Assembly (NCBI GenBank): GCA_030407085.1
Contig: CM059582.1
Location: forward strand, 12,071,501-12,135,500
Source of the DNA: Trichopria drosophilae
Lineage: Eukaryota > Arthropoda > Insecta > Hymenoptera > Diapriidae
DNA length: 64,000 bases
Reading direction: 5' to 3'
Made by a program: the position numbers and the translations under genes. The notes beneath the pieces are model-generated. The model did not search any database. It had not been told where the DNA came from and saw only the letters and a program-made list of their open reading frames with translations. Shown here in pieces: positions 49,771-60,144 of the stretch. Each line of letters starts with the position of its first letter. The first letter of the stretch is position 1.

Positions 49771-50330
49771 GGTTTTTAAGATCCTCATTCAGAATTGATG
49801 GTCTCAATTTTGTAATGCAAAATGGCGTCTCCAAAATGACGGACGCTATCTCTAAAGGTTTAAATTATGCAAATGAAAAAAATACGAAATTATTATTATT
49901 ATTATTAATAGTAAAGGAAGAAAGCCGAAGCTTATTTGCTGGTTTATAGATACCTAAGAAGAATTGCACGCGATTACAGTATAATTACAAGAGGTAGAGT
50001 TTCATAATATATTGTGAAATATAATACATACAGGGTCATCGAAAAGTATCGGACCCCCCTAATATCTTCAGTTAGAATGCACTTAGGAGAACATGTCCAA
50101 TAGCAAAGTTGTATGGTTTCAAGCGGGGAATAAGATGATGACCTTGACTTTGACCTTGACCATGTCCTTCAAGGTCATTTCAAGTCAATCTTATTTTTTT
50201 AAATAGAACCCCCTACATTTTATTGCATATTCTTATAGCTTATCTCGAGAGTTTTCCAAAACACTATAATAAAATATTTTTTTATTAAGTACTTTTTGAG
50301 TTATAAAGGTTTGAAGTTAACAATTTGTTA

Positions 50331-50426
50331 AGTGGTGTGCGAGTCCGACCAGTTAAGGCAAGAGTGGTGTGCGAGTCCGACCAGTTAAGGCAAGAGTGGT
50401 GTGCGAGTCCGATCAGTTAAGGCAAA
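50331..50426. repeat. three tandem 32-bp repeats
   Basis: Three copies of a 32-bp unit starting AGTGGTGTGCGAGTCCGACC; the third has one change and a variant end. They lie just inside the left arm of the transposon. Confidence 0.95.
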
Positions 50427-50477
50427 TTTAATTCCAATTGGTTAGCTTGGGCAAAATATTTAATTGTACCAAACAAT

Positions 50478-51553
50478 TCACAACAAATGTTCAAATTGTT
50501 GCCCTTCAACAGCCTGGCAATGTGCCAATCTGTTATAAACAGCCGAAACCGCATTCCGGTACGTTTCTGGCGGTATTAGTTCTATCTCTCGAGTTATTCT
50601 CCCTCTTAAATCATCTAAATCTTGAGGCTTGGTGGCATAAACTTTACTTTTCAAGTAACCCCACAAAAAAAAGTCAAGTGGGGTCAAGTCCGGAGACCGA
50701 GGTGGCCACTCAATATGACCCCTTCGCCCTATCCACCTGTCCTGAAAGACCTCATTCAAATATTGACGGACAATGACACCATAATGAGGTGGAGCTCCAT
50801 CCTGTTGGAAATAAATTTCATCCATATTTCCACCAGCTATGTCTCGAATAGCTGGAACAATTTGTTCGCGAAGCATGACTAGGTATACTTGTGCTGTCAA
50901 ATTGCCTTCAATGAAGAAAGGGCCAACTGGTCTACCATTAAGAATACCAGCCCATACGTTAACTTTTTGTGGATATTGAGTATGATTGTCTCTTTTCCAG
51001 TGAGGATTAACGTCACTCAATATCTACAATTGTGTCTATTTATATTTCCAGTCAGTTCAAATGTTGCCTCATCAGAGAAAACAATATTATCAAGTAATAG
51101 AGGATCGTCGACAATCATCTCCATCATAAGATCACAAAATTCGATGCGTCTATCAAAATCGTCTTCGGACAACTCTTGGACCAAATGGAGTTTGTATGGA
51201 TGCCATTTATTCAATTTCAGAATTTTACTGACAGATGCATGACCGATTTCGTGTTCTTGTGCAACGCGATTGATGGAAATATGGGGATCTTCAACGAAAG
51301 ACTGTAAAACATCTAATGCCTTATCATTATTTGTTGCTGTTTTAGGTCTACCAGATTTTGGGCGGCTTTTAACGCTACCAATGGCCTCGAAACGTTGAAT
51401 AGTACGGATTACAGTACTTTTGGAGATCCTATTATTTTCATTCCGAAAATTTTCATTAAATAATCGCGTTACTGTTTTATACCCTCTTTGTTGATCTCCC
51501 CATCCTCGCATCATTAACAGTGTTATTCGATCTCTTTCAGAAAGCTCCGCCAT
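50478..51553 (-). pseudogene. transposase (D,D36D type) broken by one frameshift
   Basis: The minus strand reads 178 codons from 51553 (helix-turn-helix region, [14 protein letters not shown] linker, first catalytic site VFSDEATF) and then, in another frame from about 51020, 180 codons with YFQQDGAPPHYG and [11 protein letters not shown]. The frames overlap near 51019, where the expected Trp codon is one base short. Thus a single-base deletion destroys an otherwise full transposase. Spacing between the last two Asp is again 36. Confidence 0.93.
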
Positions 51554-52589
51554 TCTTAATTACAGCGAAGAAGAATTAATCAGGTAAGTGATAGGAAATT
51601 GATCTAGATAATTAAGTTGAGAAAAATACTAATTATTAAGTGTTGGTCCAACTATCGATTTGTTTATTTTAACCAGCACTAGCAAAAAGCTCGTTGAGCA
51701 ACTGAAAATCTAATAGATTAATTAATAATATTTACGAAAAATTTCTGGGCTATTGGAAACAAAATGAAGATGTTTGGGATAATCAATTGAAGCGCAATGG
51801 TTTCTTTTGTTACAGAAAAAATTTTTGAGGCTGTTCGTTTTCGTCCACGAGGTGACTGCTGCTCGCTAAGAAGAAGATAGCACTGCATCAAAGTTTCAAA
51901 TCAGTGATCCGTATTGTTTGCTCAAGAGCTCGTACATTGGTGCCTGCGAGAGTGAGAGAATAAAGATTGGCCAACGCTTTCGGTCAGATTCCCGCTAACG
52001 CCTTCGGAAATCACGCATTCGAGCAGCTTCTCGCGATTACGTTCGGGCAGTTTTTCGCCAGAGCCTATTAGCATAATTGCTTGAAGCCGTACAATACTTT
52101 GCTATTGGACATTTTTCCAAAATGCATTGTTACTGAAAATATTAGGGGGATCCGATTAATGTATTTTCTTTAAACCAATTAATTGGTCTCATTATTCCGC
52201 GCACAAAAGTATTAAGGTTATTATTACTGAAAACTAAATAATATTTTACAAGATATTCTACATTTTGTGTCAAAAAATTGTTAACTTCAAACCTTTATAA
52301 CTCAAAAAGTACTTAATAAAAAAATATTTTATTATAGTGTTTTGGAAAGCTCTCGAGATAAGCTATAAGAATATGCAATAAAATGTAGGGCTTTCTATTT
52401 AAAAAAATAAGATTGACCTTGAAATGACCTTGAAGGACATGGTCAAGGTCAAAGTCAAGGTCATCATCTTACTCCCCGCTTGAAACCATACAACTTTGCT
52501 ATTGGACATTTTCTCCTAAGTGCATTCTAACTGAAGATATTAGGGGGGTCCGATACTTTTCGATGACCCTGTATAATATGTGAGGGAAA

Positions 52590-54190
52590 ATAAAATATAA
52601 ATTGAAAAGATAATGTATATAAGAGAAATACTTAATCAGCTTAATCGCCGAAACAAATCTAAACGATTTTTGAATGACATAACAGTTGATGCATCAATAA
52701 CATGCTGGGGGAGTGAATTCCAAGAAGAAACAACACGGTTATGTAATATGTTTTTTAAGGGATTTTCCCGAAAAGCACGCAGTTTTAGTTTGCGATTATG
52801 GACACTAGATGTTAGGATGTAGGGAACTGCAAAAACGCAGACACGTTGATCTTGTACAAGTCATTTAATAACTTAAATGTTTCGATTAAATCTCCTCGGT
52901 TTCTTCGCTCTACCAAGGATATTAGATATAATTTCCCCAATCGCCTCTCGTAAGGAAGATATTTAAGCTCTGTAGGAATTTTTGATGCTCTCCGCTGCAC
53001 TTTTTGAAGCGTTACGAAGTTCCAATGCAAAATATGGTGACCAAACCACATTACCATATGCTAGAATTGGTCGAATGTATGTCTTGAGTAGTTTTTCCAT
53101 TATTGGTGTGGTAATGTACTTAAAAGATTTACGAATTTTGTATATTAAAGAGTTTGCTTTTTTCACCACCATAGCAATGTATGTATTCCATTTACAATCA
53201 GCAGACACCATAATACCTAGATCCAAATGTTCAGTTACAGATGGGAGCAATATATCATTTAACATGTAGTTTATTTTAGGTTTTTTTTTCCCAAGGTGCA
53301 TAACAACACATTTGTCAGTGCTGATAGCCAAATCCCAGTCCCTTGACCAAATACTTAATCGATCCAAATCTGACTGTAAATGACCAGTTAACGGATTTCC
53401 AAAAAACTTTGTATCGTCTCCAAACTGAAGAGTTTCAGCTTGTAACACACCTGGCAGATCAGGATTCTGGCATATACCAGGTGATAATTTACGCTTATCC
53501 CGCAAGACAGATTGAGCTATTGACGGAGAATAACACCGAACATGATAACATTTAGTTTCCTGTTCAGTCTACAGTAGGGTCTCCCTTATTGAATCCTCCC
53601 TTATTCTCTAGACATCTCTTATTCTCTGGATTTAGGATCTCTTATTGCATATATTCCCCTTCGGTCGGCTTCCCTCCTCTATTGCGTCCTAACTTAACCT
53701 TCGGGGCTGAGCGAATATAATACTGGTCGACCACTAAGAGTGGGGGTAAAGGGGAAGTAGAGAATAAGGGAGACCGCCGCCATTTTGAAAAATCTGCAAT
53801 ATTCAATAAGAGAGACCCGACTGTATCCTCAATTTCAGTAAACAATTCCTCATCTGTGAGGTGACTTTGACAAGTGGGAGCATTTTCTACACTATCTTTG
53901 AAGTCTTCGAAAGATTTCTTAAGCTTGTTGTAATAATTCATTAAAGCCTAGTACATTTTCCATACTATCAATTTTACCGACAAGTTCAGGAAGTTTTCGG
54001 TTAGTTTTTTTGCATGACGGACAGTAAAATTGTAATGCACGACCTTTTTTTAACTGCAGACATTTGATATCCGAAGAATTAACACCAGTGCAGTCAGTAC
54101 AACAACGCTGTTTACACAAATCACACTCCCATAGATCCAATCCTATGTTTCCTACAGCTTTATACACAGGGAGCACGGCTCCATTCTAAC
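52590..54190 (-). mobile_element. CR1-like LINE with internal deletion, interrupted by a MITE
   Basis: The ORF1 start (54176-53830) carries a PHD-like finger: CDLCKQRCCTDCTGV and FYCPSCKK. After a MITE insertion, the sequence passes directly to the end of the RT: FGDDTKFFGNP near 53415, PILAYGNVVWSPYF near 53045 and, after a frameshift, VQRRASKIPTELKYLPYERR to LISLVERRNRGDLIETFKLL near 52870. Most of ORF2 is missing. The ORF1 resembles that at 32185 only moderately. Confidence 0.8.
53572..53823. mobile_element. pogo-like MITE (252 bp), CAGTAGGGTCTCCC family
   Basis: Ends CAGTAGGGTCTCCCTTATTG and inverted CAATAAGAGAGACCCGACTG; TA at 53570-71 and 53824-25. Related to 25203-25462. Confidence 0.9.
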
Positions 54191-54519
54191 CTCAAAAATA
54201 CACCAATAAAATAAAATTGCCAACAGTGCAATTTAAACCACAGCAATTCAACATAAGCACTTGTTCAGTTTGGGCAAACAATAGGTTACACTGTCCACAG
54301 CACAGCCTCACCATTGCCAAGCAGAAAATATAAAAAAATGTGAATATATCGTGAGCCAAAAATTTTCCACATGCATTAATTCCAATTTTGAATTGTCTTG
54401 GTTTTATTTTTTTAATAATATCTGCTTTAGTGCGACATGATCTCTGCACTATTTGTGGTTTTAACAATTAAAGCAATTAAATATATTTATTTAAAAAATT
54501 TAGAAAAGGTAATTATTAC

Positions 54520-55150
54520 AGTTTTTCTGGTGTCCTTCTCATACAAATATTAAAGGCAACAAACTAGCTGATTCTGCAGCTAAATCGGGACTATATCAAA
54601 GCATGGACCTAAATATAAAATATAAACCGCAATTGGACAAATTTCGTGGAACCAATGGTCGCATTCAGCGAACAAAAATATTGAGTAACACTTTCTTCCC
54701 ATTGGTCGGTTATTCCAACATGTTACGAAAACTGACCGGAGGGACCAATCAGAAGAAAGTGTTACTCACCGGTTTTTTTCGCTGAATGCGACCAATGGAA
54801 CTGCAATGAAATGTTTGATAAATATTAAAAAAAAAAACAATTTGAAAATAAAGGTAAATTTTTTTTAGAATACAACTGCGAGAATAACCAACCATGGTAT
54901 AAAAAAAATGTAATTTAAATCGTGACTCCATCAATATTATTAACAGACTGAAAAGTGGACATTGGGAATATCCAATATATCTCTGCAGATTAAAAGCAAT
55001 AGATTCCCCTCTTTGTAAATTTGATAATGAAACGGGTACTGACGAACACATGCTATTATTATGTCCTGAGTTTTGGGTGGCAAGAGTGAACTTATTAGAA
55101 ATCTTAAAAAATCATAATATCCTACCTCCATATGTTAATTAATTACGTAT
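54520..55150 (+). pseudogene. LINE ORF2 fragment, RNase H end and Cys/His tail
   Basis: VPSHTNIKGNKLADSAAKSG near 54528-54590 is the last conserved block of an RNase H domain. After a palindromic insertion, INIINRLKSGHWEYPIYLCR and LCKFDNETGTDEHMLLLCPE (54945-55075) follow, typical of the tail of I/Jockey-like elements. It ends with a stop near 55140. Confidence 0.8.
54652..54798. mobile_element. 147-bp near-perfect palindromic insertion
   Basis: Left arm CCAATGGTCGCATTCAGCGA and AGTAACACTTTCTTC; the right arm repeats both in inverted order, ending GACCAATGG. Arms are about 60 bp with a loop of about 25 bp. It interrupts a LINE frame. Flanking GGAA/AA may be the target duplication. Confidence 0.85.
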
Positions 55151-55199
55151 TCTGCGAGTAGTAATTTTACTTCTCTGAAAGTTGTAAATATACAAACTA

Positions 55200-55483
55200 C
55201 AGTAGTACCTGTCTTAATTCACGAGGTCGGTTTTTAGAAAGTGGCGGCCCCTCTCCTTATTCATGTTACTTCTATAACCCCACCAAGTCACATTTTTCTC
55301 CTCCAACGCTCCAAGTTTGCCTCTTCGCGCATGCGCGCCCTGCATTTTGTTTGTTTCCCTCTCACCCTAGCAACCCACAGTGGGGTGAGGAACGGAGGAG
55401 AAATTGTGAATTTGGACAGGTAATATTCATGAATTAGGCAAGGGACTGAATTAGGGCGATATGAATTAGGACAGGGAGTACTG
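55200..55483. mobile_element. pogo-like MITE (284 bp) with GCGCATGCGC
   Basis: Ends CAGTAGTACCTGTCTTAATT and inverted AATTAGGACAGGGAGTACTG; TA at 55198-99 and 55484-85. Contains GCGCATGCGC at 55327-55336. Confidence 0.9.
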
Positions 55484-55489
55484 TAGATG

Positions 55490-57748
55490 TTCCTTTTACA
55501 ATTTTCCTAGGGATTTTACGACCCTCAGAGTGGGTCGTAGAAGTTACCTACACTGTAAATAATCCTGTTGTAAAATTACTACTCTGAGAGTAGATAACTT
55601 ACCATTAAAAGCACTACAAATTGTATAACCCTTATAGGCCACTTAACCTTCAAATGCAAGAGCAAAATCCGAATGTAATTTTACATCAGAAATGGCGATT
55701 TTACTGTGATAATTGTAATTTTAATCTAATTTTTGTAATTTTACTGCACTTATTGTAAATATTAACCGTCCCTTCGTAGTCGGCTGAAAATTACATTGCG
55801 GTCGAGTGCATTTACAATTTAGGTGTACACTGAAAAAATTTTGTTGTAAAGTTATTACTCTGAGAGTTCACTGTAAATAATTTCAGTGTAAAATTACCAC
55901 GCTGAGAGTAGAAAAGTTACTATGCAATTGCATATAGTTTACCTAAAGTGTAAATGTATTCGACCATAATGTAATTTTCAGCCTAAGGGAAGGTTAACTT
56001 TTACAATCGGTGCAGTAAAATTACAAAAATTAGATTAAAATTACAATTATCGCAGTAAACTCGTCATTTCTGATGTAAAATTACATAAGGGTTTCAGGAT
56101 ACAAAAATAAATGATTTTTCGAGAAATGCATTTAATTTATTAAATTATAAAACGAAATAAACACTTAAAAAATAGACATCACAGTAATTGTTTCTTACCT
56201 TAAAAGATATAGAAATGTTTCAACAAATCATATTGTTGATAATGGGATATACTTTTTGGAATGTTCTTTGATCTTTTCTTATTCTTTATACTCGATTAAT
56301 ATGCATACACTTCGTGAGTTTAGTGACCGTTTTCTGCGACAAATATTGCTGTGGAAGATTGTAGTTTTACAACACTGGTTGTGATTTTCAGTCGAATAGT
56401 AATATTGAGAGAAGTAAAACTACTACTCTCATGAGAGTGGGTAATTAAAATTACCTACTCTCAGAACAACAATTTTACATTTTTGTAGTATAAGTGTAAT
56501 TTACATTTATCGTTTTAAAATACTCAACAGAATTGTAATTTTTGTCACTCTCTGAGATGCGATTTTACCATGTCAGCTGTAACAGTGCGGTGTAACTTTA
56601 CAATTCCCCTAGTGATTTTACACCGACATTTTTTTCAGTGCACTTTAGATAAACGGTATACATTGTAAAATCCTGTTGTAAAATTACTACTCAGAGAGTA
56701 AGTAACCTTTACGACCCACTCTGAGAGTAGTAAAATCCCTATGACAATTGTAAAATTAACATCGAGTTTGTAAATTTACAGCTTCCAGAGTAGCAAAATG
56801 ATATTAATTTTGTAAATTTACTACTTCCAAAGTAGTCAAAATTACAACTTTCAGAGTAGTAAAATTACTACTCTCAGAGAATAAGTAATCATTAACACCC
56901 ACTCTGTGAATAGAAACTTTACAATTTTGTTGTAATATTACTATTGCAGTGGTATGTACAATACCTAGCGAAATAGGAATTTTACACTGGTGTGAAGTCA
57001 GCCCCCTAGGGGAAATTCTTTCGGATGTCATAACTTTAGTTAGAAATGGAATTTTTCTACGAGAGTCTCCAAAAAAATGCTCCCAATTTGCTCCGCGCAA
57101 AACTGTCAAATTTAAAACTGTTTTGCTTTATTGAACAGGGCGAAGTACCATAATCTAGTAACAAACCAACTTAGTTTAACCCTTCGATTATAGGTTAGGC
57201 TAGAAATATCAACGGTGGTTTGTAGTATGGATCAAATTGGGAGCTTTTTCTTGGATACTCTCTCGTCAAAAAATTCCTTGTCGAAAAAAACGATGTCATC
57301 CGGAAGAACTTCCCCTAGCGGGCTGGCTTTTCACAGCGGTGAATATTTTACATTTTTCAGAATTGTGATTTTACACTTTCGCTAGTAAAATTGTGGTTTA
57401 AGTTTAATCCCTAGTACAGTAAAATCCCTCTTACTTGAACACTCGCTTTCTTGAACACCCCGTCTATTTGAACAAAATAACCTCGTTTATTTGAACGATT
57501 TCTACTTCCCCTTACCCCCACTACTCGCTCTTACGCGGATACAAATTCCAATGCGCGTGCGCTACTCACGTCGGACGGGTATATTGGGCGAGGAGTGGGG
57601 ACAACTGAAAACGTTCAAATAAACGGGGTCGGAGGGGAAATGCTGGCTCGACCCTGCTCAAATAAGAGGGGTTTTACTGTAATTCTACAAAGGGATTTTT
57701 TACAGTGTACTCTCAGAGTAGTAATTTTACAACAGGATTTTTTGCAGT
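55490..57748. repeat. cluster of inverted repeats with TACTACTCTGAGAGTA motif
   Basis: The outer ends are ACTGTAAATAATCCTGTTGT at 55552 and inverted ACAACAGGATTTTTTGCAGT ending at 57748. Inside, TAAAATTACTACTCTGAGAG and its complement recur many times, and a second pair of ends, CACTGAAAAAATTTTGTTGT near 55830 and inverted TTTTTTTCAGTG near 56638, marks an inner element. This looks like related non-autonomous elements inserted in one another. No coding capacity. Possible class: CACTG-ended DNA transposons; not established. Confidence 0.75.
57417..57679. mobile_element. pogo-like MITE (263 bp), twin of the copy at 17359
   Basis: Ends CAGTAAAATCCCTCTTACTT inverted, TA at 57415-16 and 57680-81. 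Same length and nearly the same sequence as 17359-17621; contains GCGCGTGCGC at 57553-57562. Confidence 0.92.
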
Positions 57749-58004
57749 CACTGTTGGATAAAAGGGAAGAAAAACAGTTTTTCTACAAATGTATGTAGAT
57801 AACCGGTAGTTTACGTCGAAAACGTAGAAAACATGTAGTCTACATGAAAATGGTAGAATACTGACCCATGCTCGAAAACATAACCTATTCAAATGTTTAT
57901 GTTTTATGGGTTTCATTAAATTGTTTTTTTTTATCCATTATAAACGAAAAAGAATTTTTCCTGAATTCAAAATGCCAAGGTATTTAAAATCTTAAAAGAA
58001 AAGA

Positions 58005-59616
58005 TTAAGGTGGTTAGACCCCAGAATATCATATGTTGAAGAAAAACATTTAATAACGTTTCCAAGAATTTAATTTTGATTATTAATAATATTGTTGAAA
58101 AGTGAAAGCATTATTCTTCTTAAAAACAAAAAAATTGAATTGTGCAAAAATAATTTGCTAAATCACTTTTGTAATTGATTCAAAATTTTTCTTCTCCGCT
58201 GTTAAGCATTTTTTAAAAATGAACGGATTTGAACGAATGACGGCTTATTTTCTGGAGAAAAAGATTTTCTTTAACTTTGCGTCATAATTTTTTAAAGATT
58301 CTTTGTCTGATCATGAAAATTACTAAAAAATCATTAAAAGTAGCAGTTCTTTTTAAAAATAAATAGAAATAATTTATCGTTGGCTTCGGAAATTTCAAAA
58401 TACCTACGGTAAAGTTGTAGAGCATCTTTTCTCGAAAAAGTAAGCCGTCATTCGTTAAAATCCGTTCAATTTTTAAAAATTCTTAACAGCGGAGAAGAAA
58501 ACATTTGAAAAAATAACAAAAGTTGCTTAACAAATTATTTTTGCACATTTCAATTTTTCTTCAAGAAGAATAATGCTTTCACTTTTCAACAATATCATTA
58601 ACCCTTTGCGGCATACATTTTTCTTTACACGGAAAACAGCTGAAAATTGTTACTCGGGGGTTTTCGGGGTCGCTGATTTCGAATCTGAAGTCAGATTTTG
58701 AAAATTCAAAATGGCGGACCGAAATATAAAAAGTTGCTCGATCTAAGCGAAATTTGTTACTCGGGGGTTTTCGGGGTCGCTGATTTCGAATCTGAAGTCA
58801 GATTTTGAAAATTCAAAATGGCGGACCGAAATATAAAAAGTTGCTCGATCTAAGCGAAATTTGTTACTCGGGGGTTTTCGGGGTCGCTGATTTCGAATCT
58901 GACTTCAGATTTGCAAAATTCAAATTGGCGGATCTAGGATGGCGAACGAACGTAAAAATCGAGTGTTGGATTTTCTTGAAAATTGGTACGTTTTCTCGAT
59001 CACCGATGACAAATCCAGTGTCAGATTTCAACAATTAAATGTGGATGAAATTAAAACAAATTTTGGTCAGCCATCTTGGATCCGCCATTTTGAATTTTCA
59101 AAATCTGACTTCAGATTCGTAATCAGCGATCCCAAAAACCCCCGAGTAACAAATTTCGTTTAGATCGAGCAACTTTTCATATTTCGGTCCGCCATCTTGG
59201 ATCCGCCATTTTGATTTTTACAAATCTGACGTCAGATTCGAAATCAGCGACCCAAAAAACATAAAATGCTATAGTTTCATGCAAATATATATAATTGTTC
59301 AATCAAAAATGAATTTTTTCTGAAATTATTGATATTTTTCCGTGGTTATTTATTTATAATAATTAAAAATTAACGATAATTGATAATATGTAACTTTTTT
59401 TATGATTATATACATCTTATTAACATAATTAACTCAAAAACCCGATTGCTTAGATGAAAACAGCCGAATAATTAATTAAAAACTGAGAGAAAATAGGTGG
59501 GATGCTGAGCATCCCACTATGCCGCAAAGGGTTAAGAATGAAAATTAAATTCTTGGAAACTTCATTAAATATTTTTCGTCAACATATGATATTCTGGGGT
59601 CTAAAAAATACCTTAA
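58005..59616. mobile_element. foldback element split by a TTAA-flanked MITE
   Basis: Left arm TTAGACCCCAGAATATCATA and CCAAGAATTTAATTTTGA; right arm the inverted TATGATATTCTGGGGTCTAA and AAATTAAATTCTTGG. A large hairpin is also formed by 58065-58335 against 58340-58600. Deleting 58602-59531 and one TTAA restores the right arm continuously. Confidence 0.8.
58602..59531. mobile_element. piggyBac-like palindromic MITE with CCGCCATTTTG modules
   Basis: Ends CCCTTTGCGGCATA and inverted TATGCCGCAAAGGG, with TTAA at 58598-58601 and 59532-59535. Inside are three forward modules with a 107-bp period (GTTACTCGGGGGTTTTCGGG near 58649, 58756, 58863) and reverse modules from about 59070 to 59255. Length 930 bp. 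CCC ends and TTAA duplication fit piggyBac. Confidence 0.87.
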
Positions 59617-60144
59617 GTAATAAACCAATTAATTTTATATTCCTGTCGTAAAAAATAATTTATAATATTTGTGAAATAAATTTTATTAATTTCTAAAATC
59701 ACAAAAGCATTTTTCAAAAACAAGATAACCTCCTTAATGGTGACATTAGCGAGGTTTTAAAAGTAGTTTTGATAATATTTGCATTATTTGTAACTAATAT
59801 TTTACGGATACCTTGTATCTTTTAGGATTTTTCAGTCTTCAGTGTGATTTTTAACAAAAAAAATAAACATATAATTGCGCCAAATAAATTTAAAAGTTTG
59901 ATGTAGACTACCTCCATTTGTGTAGAAAACCGAAGATGTAGTCTACGCCATATTCGACACGTAGAAAACTGAAGTATTTTACCTCCAGTAAATTACCAAT
60001 CCAACACTGAAGGGTAATTAGCGCCATCTACACGATTTTACCAGAAATAATAACTGCAAATTAATCAGGCTTACTTTATATTGTTTTGTGGTTTAATTCC
60101 TTTTCTAAAAGCCACAAAAAAGAAGAATAAAAGACTTTTTCGCA

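Larger units (their letters stand above)
50031..52571 (-). mobile_element. second Tc1/mariner-superfamily transposon, inactivated
   Basis: Ends read CAGGGTCATCGAAAAGTATC in inverted orientation, with TA at 50029-30 and 52572-73. The inverted arms are about 298 bp each (50031-50328 and 52274-52571) and contain TGACCTTGACTTTGACCTTG. Inside are a transposase pseudogene (minus strand) and a short tandem repeat. Length 2541 bp. Distinct from the element at 17796 but clearly related in transposase. Confidence 0.93.
57749..60009. mobile_element. outermost inverted-repeat element of a triple nest
   Basis: CACTGTTGGAT at the left end and inverted ATCCAACACTG at the right end; the arms also share GTAGTCTACAT and AGAAAACNNNNGTAGTCTAC patterns (57749-57858 and 59890-60009). 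It contains the foldback element at 58005-59616. It ends 135 bp before the RRP7A start codon. Confidence 0.7.

Noticed and set aside
56804..57109. 101-codon frame in the repeat cluster
   Set aside because: It reads through repeated GAGAGTA words and has no protein-like features.
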